Shown here: positions 1-5,080 of the stretch, piece by piece | How positions within the stretch are numbered: position 1 is the stretch's first letter | Layout: every line of letters starts with the position of its first letter | Source: Methanocorpusculum sp. | GTDB lineage: Archaea; Halobacteriota; Methanomicrobia; Methanomicrobiales; Methanocorpusculaceae | Reading direction: 5' to 3' | Assembly (NCBI GenBank): GCA_029986195.1 | Contig: DALTYF010000093.1 | Location: 1 to 5,080 of the forward strand | DNA: 5,080 nt | Made by a program: the position numbers and the translations under genes | Notes under the pieces: model-generated | Told to the model about the DNA's origin: nothing | The model's input: only the letters and a program-made list of their open reading frames with translations | The model's database searches: none

Positions 1-49
1 GATGGTTGGCGCGAAGGGCGCAAAGAACTACTAAATCTTTTCGTGGCAT
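1..49 (-). CDS. N-terminal fragment of an unidentified minus-strand protein
   Basis: The complement opens with ATG at 49-47 and reads MPRKDLVVLCALRANH before leaving the window, so only 16 residues are visible. The start is supported by a strong Shine-Dalgarno sequence (GGGGAGGTG, 60-52) two bases upstream of the ATG, counted from the end of that string. The fragment has a basic start followed by an amphipathic stretch, which would suit the first helix of a winged-helix regulator such as the Lrp/AsnC group, but 16 residues cannot establish this. It is transcribed away from the 59-residue gene at 104, so the two share an intergenic region of only 54 bases. Confidence 0.6.
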   Translation of the reverse strand, partial: MPRKDLVVLCALRANH

Positions 50-51
50 CA

Positions 52-60
52 CACCTCCCC
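52..60 (-). promoter_or_regulatory. Shine-Dalgarno site for the minus-strand gene
   Basis: On the complement the bases are GGGGAGGTG, a near-perfect match to the anti-Shine-Dalgarno end of 16S rRNA, just upstream of the ATG at 49. It means this gene, unlike its divergent neighbour, has a leader on its mRNA. It is the main support for calling the truncated gene. Confidence 0.65.
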
Positions 61-73
61 TGCGAGCGTTACC

Positions 74-103
74 TTAATAAATAATCCGTCCTCATTTTTA
101 TCC
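74..103 (+). promoter_or_regulatory. TATA box and leaderless start for the three-gene block
   Basis: An AT-only stretch TTAATAAATAAT lies at 74-85, centred about 25 bases before the ATG at 104. That is the usual archaeal spacing from TATA box to transcription start, so the transcript should begin at or next to the ATG and be leaderless. No Shine-Dalgarno sequence precedes the ATG, which agrees. On the other strand GGATAAAAATG (104-94) could be the TATA box of the divergent gene, giving a start near 70. The two promoters would then overlap head to head, so binding at one may affect the other. The minus-strand assignment is inference. Confidence 0.5.
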
Positions 104-283
104 ATGGGAAAAAAAATTGCCGAAATAGTCGAAACCATAGAATTTGTAGCAGACATTGAAGGAGCAAAGGACTGCCTCATGTCCCAGCAGGGTGAACTCT
201 GGTTCAACATTGACGTCCCCAAAGGCCACGGCCTGAAAAACGGTGATAAAATTCGCGTAATCGTAGAGCGCGCTGATGAGTAA
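104..283 (+). CDS. Conserved-looking 59-residue protein of unknown function
   Basis: An uninterrupted frame runs from ATG 104 to TAA 281-283 and encodes 59 residues, with acidic and hydrophobic residues alternating as in a small beta-rich fold. The C-terminal part, GLKNGDKIRVIVERADE, resembles the closing strands of small beta-barrel or AbrB-like domains, but this is only a likeness. There is no signal peptide or membrane segment, so it should be cytoplasmic. The start is supported by the TATA box at 74-85 at leaderless spacing. The stop overlaps the next start in TAATG, so the two genes are probably translationally coupled. Codon choice (many A- or C-ending codons) matches its neighbours. 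It is the first gene of the block leading to adenine deaminase. Its function is unknown. Confidence 0.75.
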   Translation: MGKKIAEIVETIEFVADIEGAKDCLMSQQGELWFNIDVPKGHGLKNGDKIRVIVERADE

Positions 284-693
284 TGATGGATAAAAAAACA
301 GGGCAGGCGGATACCAGAAAACGAATGGTACTGATCCTGACAGGAATCATTGCGGCTCTTGTCCTTGCAATTGTACTGACGGTAGGAGCCATTGTAATCG
401 ACGCAGAAGACCCCGTATATATCAACGGAAAACTCGTTGCCGCATTCCAGTACACCGGCGACCCGCGGGAAGTCTGGGTACAGTGCACCATCTCCCGCGT
501 GGACGACCTCTTCACCGAAGAACAGATAGGCAATCTCCTGACAACCGCACCAACCTTCACCGCAGGCAGAAACATCTGCGAATTCCCGATAGACCTCGAA
601 CCGGGGACCTACAAAGCACGTCTCTACGTCCGGGAACGTAACGACGGTGCCGCACGGCTTGCCGCCTTCATCAAAAACTTTGAGATAGTATGA
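283..693 (+). CDS. Single-pass membrane protein of unknown function
   Basis: This gene encodes 136 residues. A charged N-terminus (DKKTGQADTRKR) is followed by one long hydrophobic segment at about residues 14-39, and then a soluble domain of about 95 residues. The positive residues before the helix predict an inside N-terminus with the domain outside the membrane. The domain looks strand-rich and ends in a pattern (LEPGTYKARLYV, then FIKNFEIV) often seen in immunoglobulin-like or beta-sandwich domains. Its two cysteines, about residues 68 and 99, could form a disulfide. The start is ATG 283 overlapping the preceding TAA; a second ATG at 286 would remove one residue. The stop overlaps the adenine deaminase start as ATGA. 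I do not recognise a family. Its place ahead of a purine salvage gene does not by itself reveal a role. Confidence 0.8.
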   Translation: MMDKKTGQADTRKRMVLILTGIIAALVLAIVLTVGAIVIDAEDPVYINGKLVAAFQYTGDPREVWVQCTISRVDDLFTEEQIGNLLTTAPTFTAGRNICEFPIDLEPGTYKARLYVRERNDGAARLAAFIKNFEIV

Positions 694-2297
694 TCCATAT
701 CTTTGACAATGCCCATCTCTTCAACCCATGCACCGGAGAATGGCTGCTTACCTCTTTTTCCGTAGAAAACGGAGTAGTTACCGCCGTCGGCGCAAACCAC
801 AGCCTCACCGGCGGCAAGGTAACCGACCTTGGCAAAGCACGGGTTATTCCCGGACTGATCGACACACACATGCACATTGAAAGTACCTTCCTTGTACCGC
901 AGGAATTCGGCAGGGTTGCCCTTTCACACGGCGTCACCACCGCAATTGCCGACCCCCACGAAATTGCCAATGTCGCAGGACTCGCCGGAATCGACTTCAT
1001 GATGCAGGACGCACAGCACGCACCAAACGACATTTTCTTCACCCTCCCCTCCTGCGTCCCGGCAACTGCCGACGACGTCGGCGGGGCAGTCATCACCGCA
1101 GCAGATCTCGCAAAATATACTGACAACCCCGCGTTCTCGGACTCGGGGAAATGATGAACTTCCCGGCGTACTTGCCGATGACCCTGAAATACTTGCAAAA
1201 CTCTCCCTGTTCTCCCACGTTGACGGCCACGCCCCGGCCTGACCGGGATCAGCCTCTGCCGCTACGTTGCCCACGGCATCAAAACAGATCACGAATGCAC
1301 CTCCGCCGAAGAAGCACGCGAAAAACTCCGGCGCGGCATGTATATCCTACTGCGGGAAGGAGAAGCCGCACGGGATGTCGCCGTCCTCTCCTCCATCGTC
1401 GACGCAAACACCGTCGCGCACTGCTGCTTCTGCACAGACGATCGGCATGTGGACACCCTGGTACGCGAAGGCTCCATCGATCACTGCATCCGCGCTGCAA
1501 TCAAAGCAGGCATGCCGGAAAACCTCGCACTCCGCATGGCAACACTCTCCGCCGCGGAATGCTTCGGTCTCACCGACAGAGGAGTTATCGCCCCGGGCCG
1601 TGTCGCCGACTTCTGCATCCTCGCAGATACAGACACCTTCACCATCCGCCAGGTGTACAAAAACGGCATCCCCGCAGAAGAGATCCCCGCATCCGCGGTA
1701 CAGACACCCTATCAGGTCCCGGAGTTCTCCTGCAAATTCCCGGCCAAAACCGATCTCGCCCTGCCGGCAAAAGGAATCGCCCGGGTAATCGGGATCATCG
1801 TAGGTGAAATCGTGACCCAGAACATCCCTGCCAAACCCAACACGGACGGCGTACAGAAGATCATCTCCGTTGACCGCTGCTATCATGCCGGCGGCTTTAC
1901 CGTCGGCCTGGTAAAAGGATTTGAAATGCAGACCGGAGCTGCCGCCACCTCAATCGCCCATGACGCCCACAACATCATCGCAACCGGCAAAAGCGACGAA
2001 GAAATACTCACCGCGGTCCGGGCAGTTGCCGACGCCGGCGGAGGACTTGCAGTAGTTACCGGGAATGAAGTCACCCTCCTTTCCCTCCCCATCGGCGGCC
2101 TCATGACCCGGGAATCTGCCGACGTAACAATCCGACAGCTGGACAACCTATCCGCACATCTGAAACGCACCGGCGCATACAAACACACCTTCGGTCACCT
2201 CTCCTTCCTGTCGCTAACCGTAATCCCGCATCTGAAGATTACCCCGCGGGGCCTGTTCGATGTGGACGCATTTGAGATGGTCCCCCTGTTCCACTGA
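690..2297 (+). pseudogene. ade: Adenine deaminase, frameshifted by three one-base losses
   Basis: The product is an amidohydrolase-family adenine deaminase (COG1001 type), which converts adenine to hypoxanthine and ammonia in purine salvage in the cytoplasm. Seen here: VIPGLIDTHMHIEST with metal-binding His60 and His62, HGVTT, the DPHEIANVAG block around residue 90, a CTDDR motif near 250, IAHDAHN near 425-428, DAGGGL, and the C-terminal FLSLTVIPHLKITPRGLFD typical of the family. As written, translation from 690 stops at 1152-1154 after 154 residues. Homology continues in a second frame (CTC at 1142), a third frame (GTA at 1168) and the original frame from 1239 to the TGA at 2295. Each switch is fixed by adding one G next to 1139-1140, 1165-1166 and 1236-1237, restoring GLGEMMNFPGV and DGHAPGL. 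The repaired protein has 536 residues, normal for the family. It may be intact in the living cell; an internal start at 1338 yielding an active fragment is unlikely because the metal-binding histidines would be missing. Confidence 0.93.
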
Positions 2298-2304
2298 TTT
2301 TTTT
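2298..2304 (+). terminator. T-run after adenine deaminase
   Basis: Seven T residues follow the adenine deaminase TGA directly, and a pyrimidine-rich stretch (CTCTCC) comes next. Archaeal RNA polymerase can stop at T-runs without a hairpin. It is a short run, so termination may be partial. It marks the likely end of the three-gene message. Confidence 0.4.
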
Positions 2305-2354
2305 CTCTCCGACAGGAAAGGATATTGAGAAGAACAACAATACTGATAATTACG

Positions 2355-2882
2355 ATGAAACGACAGCGGGATATTGCCATCATTCTGGCGGCGGCGTTTG
2401 TTCTCCTGCCGGCACTGGCAGGCGCTGCAGCGGTAGCGGAGCCGGCCGCAACGGAAACACAGCGTTTCGTCCTGTTTCAAAGTCCCGAACTGTCAAACCA
2501 CTACGGCTACATCACCGTAAACTCCGTGGACGTGAAACTGGAGGGAGTAAATGCTGTATATACGATCAACTACTCAATTGACCCGTGGATTGCATTTCTG
2601 GTATTCCTGCTCGGCAAGCAGGATCTGAAAAACCGACTGTTGAAGATCATCAACCCCCCTGCCCCGACCAGCGGCCAGACACAGGAGATCGTGTTCCAGT
2701 ACGTGGATAACGAAAAAGCCATCATTTCGGTATCCAACGCTGCAATGAGTTACGGAGACAACACCTACTGGTATCCGGAACAGGAATTCGCAGTCACGAT
2801 TCCGCAGATTACATTTACGGCCTCGTTTACCAAAACCTACAACAACACCCGTGTAATTGAGCGGGGATTCGGCTACTATTAA
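2355..2882 (+). CDS. Exported or membrane-anchored protein of unknown function
   Basis: From ATG 2355 this encodes 175 residues. The N-terminus MKRQRD plus a hydrophobic stretch at about residues 8-22 and small residues up to AVA-E (28/29) form a convincing signal peptide. The mature part is strand-rich (GYITVNSVDVKLEG, VYTINYSID, FAVTIPQITFTASFTKTY). A second hydrophobic stretch, WIAFLVFLLG at about 78-87, is followed by a basic segment KQDLKNRLLKII, and might be a membrane-contacting hairpin rather than a full helix. There are no cysteines. A TTG at 2325 in the same frame would add ten residues, but it places polar residues ahead of a good signal peptide, so ATG 2355 is preferred; neither start has a well-placed Shine-Dalgarno site. 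It lies alone between adenine deaminase and the aldehyde dehydrogenase. I do not recognise the family. Confidence 0.75.
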   Translation: MKRQRDIAIILAAAFVLLPALAGAAAVAEPAATETQRFVLFQSPELSNHYGYITVNSVDVKLEGVNAVYTINYSIDPWIAFLVFLLGKQDLKNRLLKIINPPAPTSGQTQEIVFQYVDNEKAIISVSNAAMSYGDNTYWYPEQEFAVTIPQITFTASFTKTYNNTRVIERGFGYY

Positions 2883-2953
2883 TCTCTTTTTGAACGGGCA
2901 GGCATTGCCATGATGATCACCTCTAAACACTCTTCGATCAAATATACTCATCT

Positions 2954-4363
2954 ATGCAGATGTTTCTTGACGGTGCCGGTCGTGACAGTCTTTCAGGAAG
3001 TACCCTTCCGGTCTATAATCCGGCAACCGGGACCGTGATCGATACCGTTCCCGCCGGTAACGCGGACGATGTCGCAGCAGCAGTTGCAGCAGCAGAAACC
3101 GCCCAGACAACGTGGGCCGGGATCAGTCAGGCGGATAAATCCCGCATCCTGATCGCAGCAGGCGCGCTTATCAGAGGGGAAGCAGATACCCTGGCAACAC
3201 TTCTGACCACCGAACAGGGAAAACCCTTTCGCGAAGCCAAGGACGAAATTCTGGGAACAGCCCACATTTTTGAGTACTACGCATCGATGACCGGAAGCAT
3301 CCGGGGTGATGCCGCGGTTCTGCCGAAGTACGGATACATGAACGTGGTACGAAAGCCGCTCGGCGTCTGCGGGGCAATTGTTCCCTGGAACATGCCCGCA
3401 ATTATCTTCGGATGGAAGGTGGGTGCGGCTCTCGCCTGCGGAAATGCGGTCGTGGTAAAACCCTCGGAAACAGCACCTCTGACCGTTCTTCGTCTGGCGG
3501 AACTGCTGGGAGCCGCCGGGATTCCGGGCGGCGCACTGAACGTCGTTACCGGCAGCGGAGCAGTGACCGGCGACGCAGTTGTGCGCAACGCAGACATCCG
3601 GCATGTATCCTTCACCGGCTCGGTTGCAACAGGGCGGGCGGTGGCCGGTGCCGCAGCACCGACCCTGAAAAAACTCACCATGGAACTCGGCGGAAACGAT
3701 GCATTCATCGTGGCGGCGGATGCGGACATTGATGCGGCGGTTGCCGGCGCAGTGCGGAACCGGTTCTACAACTGCGGACAGGTCTGCACCTCGGCAAAAA
3801 GAATTCTGGTGGATGCGGGCTGTGCCGATGAGTTCGTGAGAAAGGCAAAGGCTGCAATCGAAAAACTTGTCGTCGGCAGCGGTCTTGAAAAGGTCAGCAT
3901 GGGACCGCTGAACAATCCCGGACAGCGCGATGCTGTTGCATCAGCCGTTGACCGGATTGTCCGGGAAGAGTGCGGCAGACTCATCTTCGGAGGAAAAAAA
4001 CAGGAGGGTCCCGGAAATTTCTACACGCCGACCCTTCTCTCCGATGTGTCGCCGGACGCGGTATCTGAAGAGATCTTCGGGCCGGTCATGCCGGTGATAC
4101 CGTTTGCAACGCTGGACGAAGCGGTCGGGATTGCAAACAGCACACCCTACGGACTTGGCGCGTCCATCTGGACGAAAAACATAACGACTGCCTGTACGGC
4201 AGCAGAACAGATAAGATCCGGTGTGGTGTGGGTGAACCGGCATCTGATTCTGCCGCCGGAAATCCCGTTTGGCGGTACCGGAAATTCGGGATACGGACGG
4301 GAGAACGGACGCGAGTTCATCTATGAGTACACCGAGCCGAAGAGTATTCTCATCGGCCTCTGA
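2954..4363 (+). CDS. NAD(P)-dependent aldehyde dehydrogenase
   Basis: The 469-residue product is a full-length member of the aldehyde dehydrogenase superfamily, which oxidises an aldehyde to its carboxylic acid with NAD or NADP in the cytoplasm. The landmarks are in order: YNPATG near the N-terminus, VPWNMP with catalytic Asn146, KPSE with cofactor-binding Lys169, FTGSVATG (220-227) in the nucleotide-binding fold, MELGGND with general base Glu244, GQVC with catalytic Cys278, EEIFGPV (372-378), and PFGGTGNSGYGRENG near the end. Overall style is closest to succinate-semialdehyde or lactaldehyde dehydrogenases; archaeal relatives include the lactaldehyde enzyme (CofA) linked to coenzyme F420 synthesis, but the substrate cannot be assigned here. 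ATG 2954 is used; ATG 2960 (two codons later) is an alternative. No Shine-Dalgarno site is visible. AAATATAC at 2940-2947 lies too near the start to be its TATA box. The frame is intact throughout, unlike adenine deaminase. Confidence 0.93.
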   Translation: MQMFLDGAGRDSLSGSTLPVYNPATGTVIDTVPAGNADDVAAAVAAAETAQTTWAGISQADKSRILIAAGALIRGEADTLATLLTTEQGKPFREAKDEILGTAHIFEYYASMTGSIRGDAAVLPKYGYMNVVRKPLGVCGAIVPWNMPAIIFGWKVGAALACGNAVVVKPSETAPLTVLRLAELLGAAGIPGGALNVVTGSGAVTGDAVVRNADIRHVSFTGSVATGRAVAGAAAPTLKKLTMELGGNDAFIVAADADIDAAVAGAVRNRFYNCGQVCTSAKRILVDAGCADEFVRKAKAAIEKLVVGSGLEKVSMGPLNNPGQRDAVASAVDRIVREECGRLIFGGKKQEGPGNFYTPTLLSDVSPDAVSEEIFGPVMPVIPFATLDEAVGIANSTPYGLGASIWTKNITTACTAAEQIRSGVVWVNRHLILPPEIPFGGTGNSGYGRENGREFIYEYTEPKSILIGL

Positions 4364-4379
4364 TTTTCTGGCAGAAAAT
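4363..4379. repeat. Perfect 8-base inverted repeat after the aldehyde dehydrogenase
   Basis: ATTTTCTG (4363-4370) and CAGAAAAT (4372-4379) are exact reverse complements around a single G. The last base of the dehydrogenase stop codon is part of the left arm. A one-base loop is too tight for a full RNA hairpin, so it may act as a protein-binding site in DNA, or as a shorter hairpin helping to end the upstream message. It ends 12 bases before the tRNA TATA box. Confidence 0.45.
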
Positions 4380-4390
4380 TGAAACGGTGG

Positions 4391-4399
4391 ATTTATATT
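4391..4399 (+). promoter_or_regulatory. TATA box of the tRNA-Arg gene
   Basis: ATTTATATT is a close match to the archaeal TATA consensus. It predicts a transcription start near 4420-4424, leaving a 5' leader of about 15 bases to be removed by RNase P before the mature tRNA end at 4438. The purine-rich GAAACGG just upstream could serve as part of the TFB recognition element. Confidence 0.6.
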
Positions 4400-4404
4400 G
4401 GTAT

Positions 4405-4424
4405 TGCTCTAATGTATTAGAGCA
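4405..4424. repeat. Perfect 9-base inverted repeat between TATA box and tRNA
   Basis: TGCTCTAAT (4405-4413) and ATTAGAGCA (4416-4424) are exact reverse complements separated by GT. The repeat occupies the space between the TATA box and the predicted transcription start, the place where an archaeal repressor would block polymerase. It could equally form a hairpin if transcription starts earlier than predicted. No regulator for it is identifiable in the window. Confidence 0.6.
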
Positions 4425-4437
4425 CATAGGTGCGTTA

Positions 4438-4509
4438 GTCCCGGTAGGGTAGAGGATATCCTAGAAGCCTGCGGAGCTTTTGACCTGGGTTCAAGTCCCA
4501 GCCGGGACG
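4438..4509 (+). tRNA. tRNA-Arg, anticodon GCG
   Basis: The gene folds as a 72-base cloverleaf. The acceptor stem GTCCCGG (4438-4444) pairs with CCGGGAC (4502-4508), with discriminator G at 4509. The anticodon stem GAAGC/GCTTT (4464-4468, 4476-4480) closes the loop CTGCGGA, with anticodon GCG at 4471-4473, which reads the arginine codons CGC and CGU. The T arm is CTGGG, TTCAAGT, CCCAG (4485-4501). The D stem is short, with a G10-U25 wobble, as is usual in archaeal tRNAs. There is no intron in the anticodon loop. CCA is not encoded and must be added by the CCA-adding enzyme. It is a single gene unit with its own TATA box and T-run. Confidence 0.95.
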
Positions 4510-4515
4510 TAGCTG

Positions 4516-4524
4516 TTTTTTTTT
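4516..4524 (+). terminator. T-run terminator of the tRNA gene
   Basis: Nine consecutive T residues begin six bases after the mature tRNA end, with no required hairpin. This is the standard form of termination for archaeal tRNA genes. Confidence 0.7.
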
Positions 4525-4569
4525 GAACGATTGCATGATACTGATGTTTTGCAACTGACAGACATCTCT

Positions 4570-4583
4570 AAAAAATAAAAAAA
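4570..4583 (-). terminator. T-run terminator of the lipoprotein gene
   Basis: Read on the complement this is seven T, one A and six T, starting two bases past the lipoprotein stop codon (4588-4586). It faces the tRNA terminator, so the two converging transcripts end within about 60 bases of each other. The intervening 45 bases show no gene. Confidence 0.65.
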
Positions 4584-4585
4584 GT

Positions 4586-4995
4586 TCAGCTCTGGACAAC
4601 CGTCCAGTTGCCAAGACCTGTCACGGTCACATAATAATACTGGGTTGAACCGATATCGATCGTTACCGTCTCATCAAACGCCCCGCGCTGAGAGAACACC
4701 TGCTCAATCTCGGCGCCGTGCAGGCTAATATCAAGGGTGAACGTACGGGGCCCGTCAAAGGTCGCGTGGAAGGTTACCGGTCCTTTCTTCATCTCAGCAC
4801 GCGGGGAAACTCCTGTGTCCCGTACCCTGCGGCGTTCAGTGTTCCCTCCTCCGTAATCCCGTCAGGAGAAAAGGTCGGTGCGGGCGTTGCAGTTGGCACA
4901 GGAATCGGCGCGGGTTCGGCAGGAGTGTCCGGCGAAACACAGCCGGCAGACAGTACCGCAACAACCAGCAGGAGAACGATCCTCGGAAATCTCAT
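4586..4995 (-). pseudogene. Secreted lipoprotein with beta-sandwich-like domain, probable frameshift
   Basis: The first part (ATG at 4995, TGA at 4791-4789, 68 residues) has a signal peptide MRFPRIVLLLVVAVLSAGC with a lipobox whose lipid-carrying cysteine is residue 19, then a proline- and threonine-rich linker. The second part (ATG at 4792 to TGA 4588-4586, 68 residues) lacks any signal and is strand-rich, ending TVTGLGNWTVVQS, a pattern seen in small extracellular beta-sandwich domains. Adding one base near the C4 run on the coding strand (plus strand GGGG, 4803-4806) joins them as EFPPRAEMKKGPVTF in a 136-residue lipoprotein anchored outside the membrane, which makes more structural sense than two proteins. 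The alternative is two genes overlapping by ATGA. A TATA-like TATCTTTATC (5030-5021) fits leaderless expression. The function is unknown; a role in surface binding is a guess. Confidence 0.7.
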
Positions 4996-5020
4996 GAGAA
5001 AACAATTCTCGCTGGATACG

Positions 5021-5030
5021 GATAAAGATA
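5021..5030 (-). promoter_or_regulatory. Probable TATA box of the lipoprotein gene
   Basis: On the complement TATCTTTATC is centred about 30 bases before the ATG at 4995. That spacing predicts a transcription start within a few bases of the ATG, that is, a leaderless message, and there is no Shine-Dalgarno site there. The match to the consensus is moderate. Confidence 0.4.
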
Positions 5031-5080
5031 CTTTCCTGCGATGCGGTTGTTTCTGTTGCGGATGATGCGCCGCTTTGCAA
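5031..5080. other. Right edge, unassigned
   Basis: These 50 bases hold no supported feature. Both strands are open: a plus-strand ATG at 5041 begins MRLFLLRMMRRFA and runs off the edge, and a minus-strand frame is also open but continues into the lipoprotein gene in the wrong frame. Neither has a ribosome binding site or clear promoter, so I do not call a gene. Confidence 0.3.

Noticed and set aside
1139..1241. Programmed ribosomal frameshifting in adenine deaminase
   Set aside because: Three successive shifts would be needed within 100 bases and no slippery heptamers or downstream structures are apparent; no adenine deaminase is known to need this.
1151..1807. Long plus-strand open frame of 218 codons inside adenine deaminase
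   Set aside because: Only its first few residues (MMNFP) belong to adenine deaminase; the rest is arginine-, histidine- and proline-rich out-of-frame translation of the same gene.
1347..1886. Minus-strand open frame of 179 codons opposite adenine deaminase
   Set aside because: It lies entirely opposite clear adenine deaminase coding sequence and has no recognisable motifs, ribosome binding site or promoter.
2940..2947. AAATATAC as the TATA box of the aldehyde dehydrogenase
   Set aside because: It lies only 7 to 14 bases before the ATG, so transcription would start inside the gene, where no suitable later in-frame start follows.
2993..3604. Minus-strand open frame of 203 codons opposite the aldehyde dehydrogenase
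   Set aside because: It is rich in cysteine, histidine and arginine, typical of antisense frames in GC-rich genes, and the opposite strand is a certain gene.
4530..4555. Possible hairpin between TTGCA and TGCAA downstream of the tRNA
   Set aside because: The arms are only five bases with a loop of more than ten, which is expected by chance in AT-rich spacer.
4862..5080. Minus-strand open frame running in from the right edge
   Set aside because: It overlaps the signal peptide region of the lipoprotein in another frame and has a cysteine- and arginine-rich tail typical of a shadow frame.

Overview
The window looks like a piece of an archaeal chromosome, most likely from a methanogen of the Methanomicrobiales type; a Methanocorpusculum-like organism is a guess from sequence style, not a proven identity. 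The archaeal reading rests on TATA boxes about 26 bases before likely start sites, genes that appear to be read from leaderless transcripts, T-run terminators without hairpins, and a tRNA gene that does not encode its CCA end. The genome is moderately GC-rich. Nothing points to a phage, plasmid, insertion sequence or CRISPR array.

Layout. At 1-49 the first 16 codons of a minus-strand gene run off the left edge. A short divergent promoter region (50-103) separates it from a plus-strand block of three tightly coupled genes: a 59-residue protein (104-283), a 136-residue single-pass membrane protein (283-693) and adenine deaminase (690-2297). The junctions are TAATG and ATGA overlaps, so the three are probably translated from one message. 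The block ends at a T-run. Then come an exported protein of unknown function (2355-2882) and an NAD(P)-dependent aldehyde dehydrogenase (2954-4363), each probably its own unit. Next is a tRNA-Arg(GCG) gene (4438-4509), whose TATA box sits between two perfect inverted repeats. A convergent minus-strand lipoprotein gene (4586-4995) closes the window. T-runs facing each other separate the tRNA from the lipoprotein gene.

Function. Adenine deaminase points to purine salvage (adenine to hypoxanthine). The aldehyde dehydrogenase has all the usual catalytic residues but its substrate cannot be read from sequence. The two small proteins ahead of adenine deaminase have no recognised function.

The main oddity is damage to reading frames. 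Adenine deaminase is broken by three separate one-base losses within about 100 bases, each turning an expected GGG into GG inside a conserved glycine region; together they add up to three, so the frame recovers. The lipoprotein gene seems to have a fourth loss, in a run of G on the plus strand. The shared pattern suggests base-calling or assembly error at G runs, though real gene decay is possible. I see no convincing new multi-gene system in this window.
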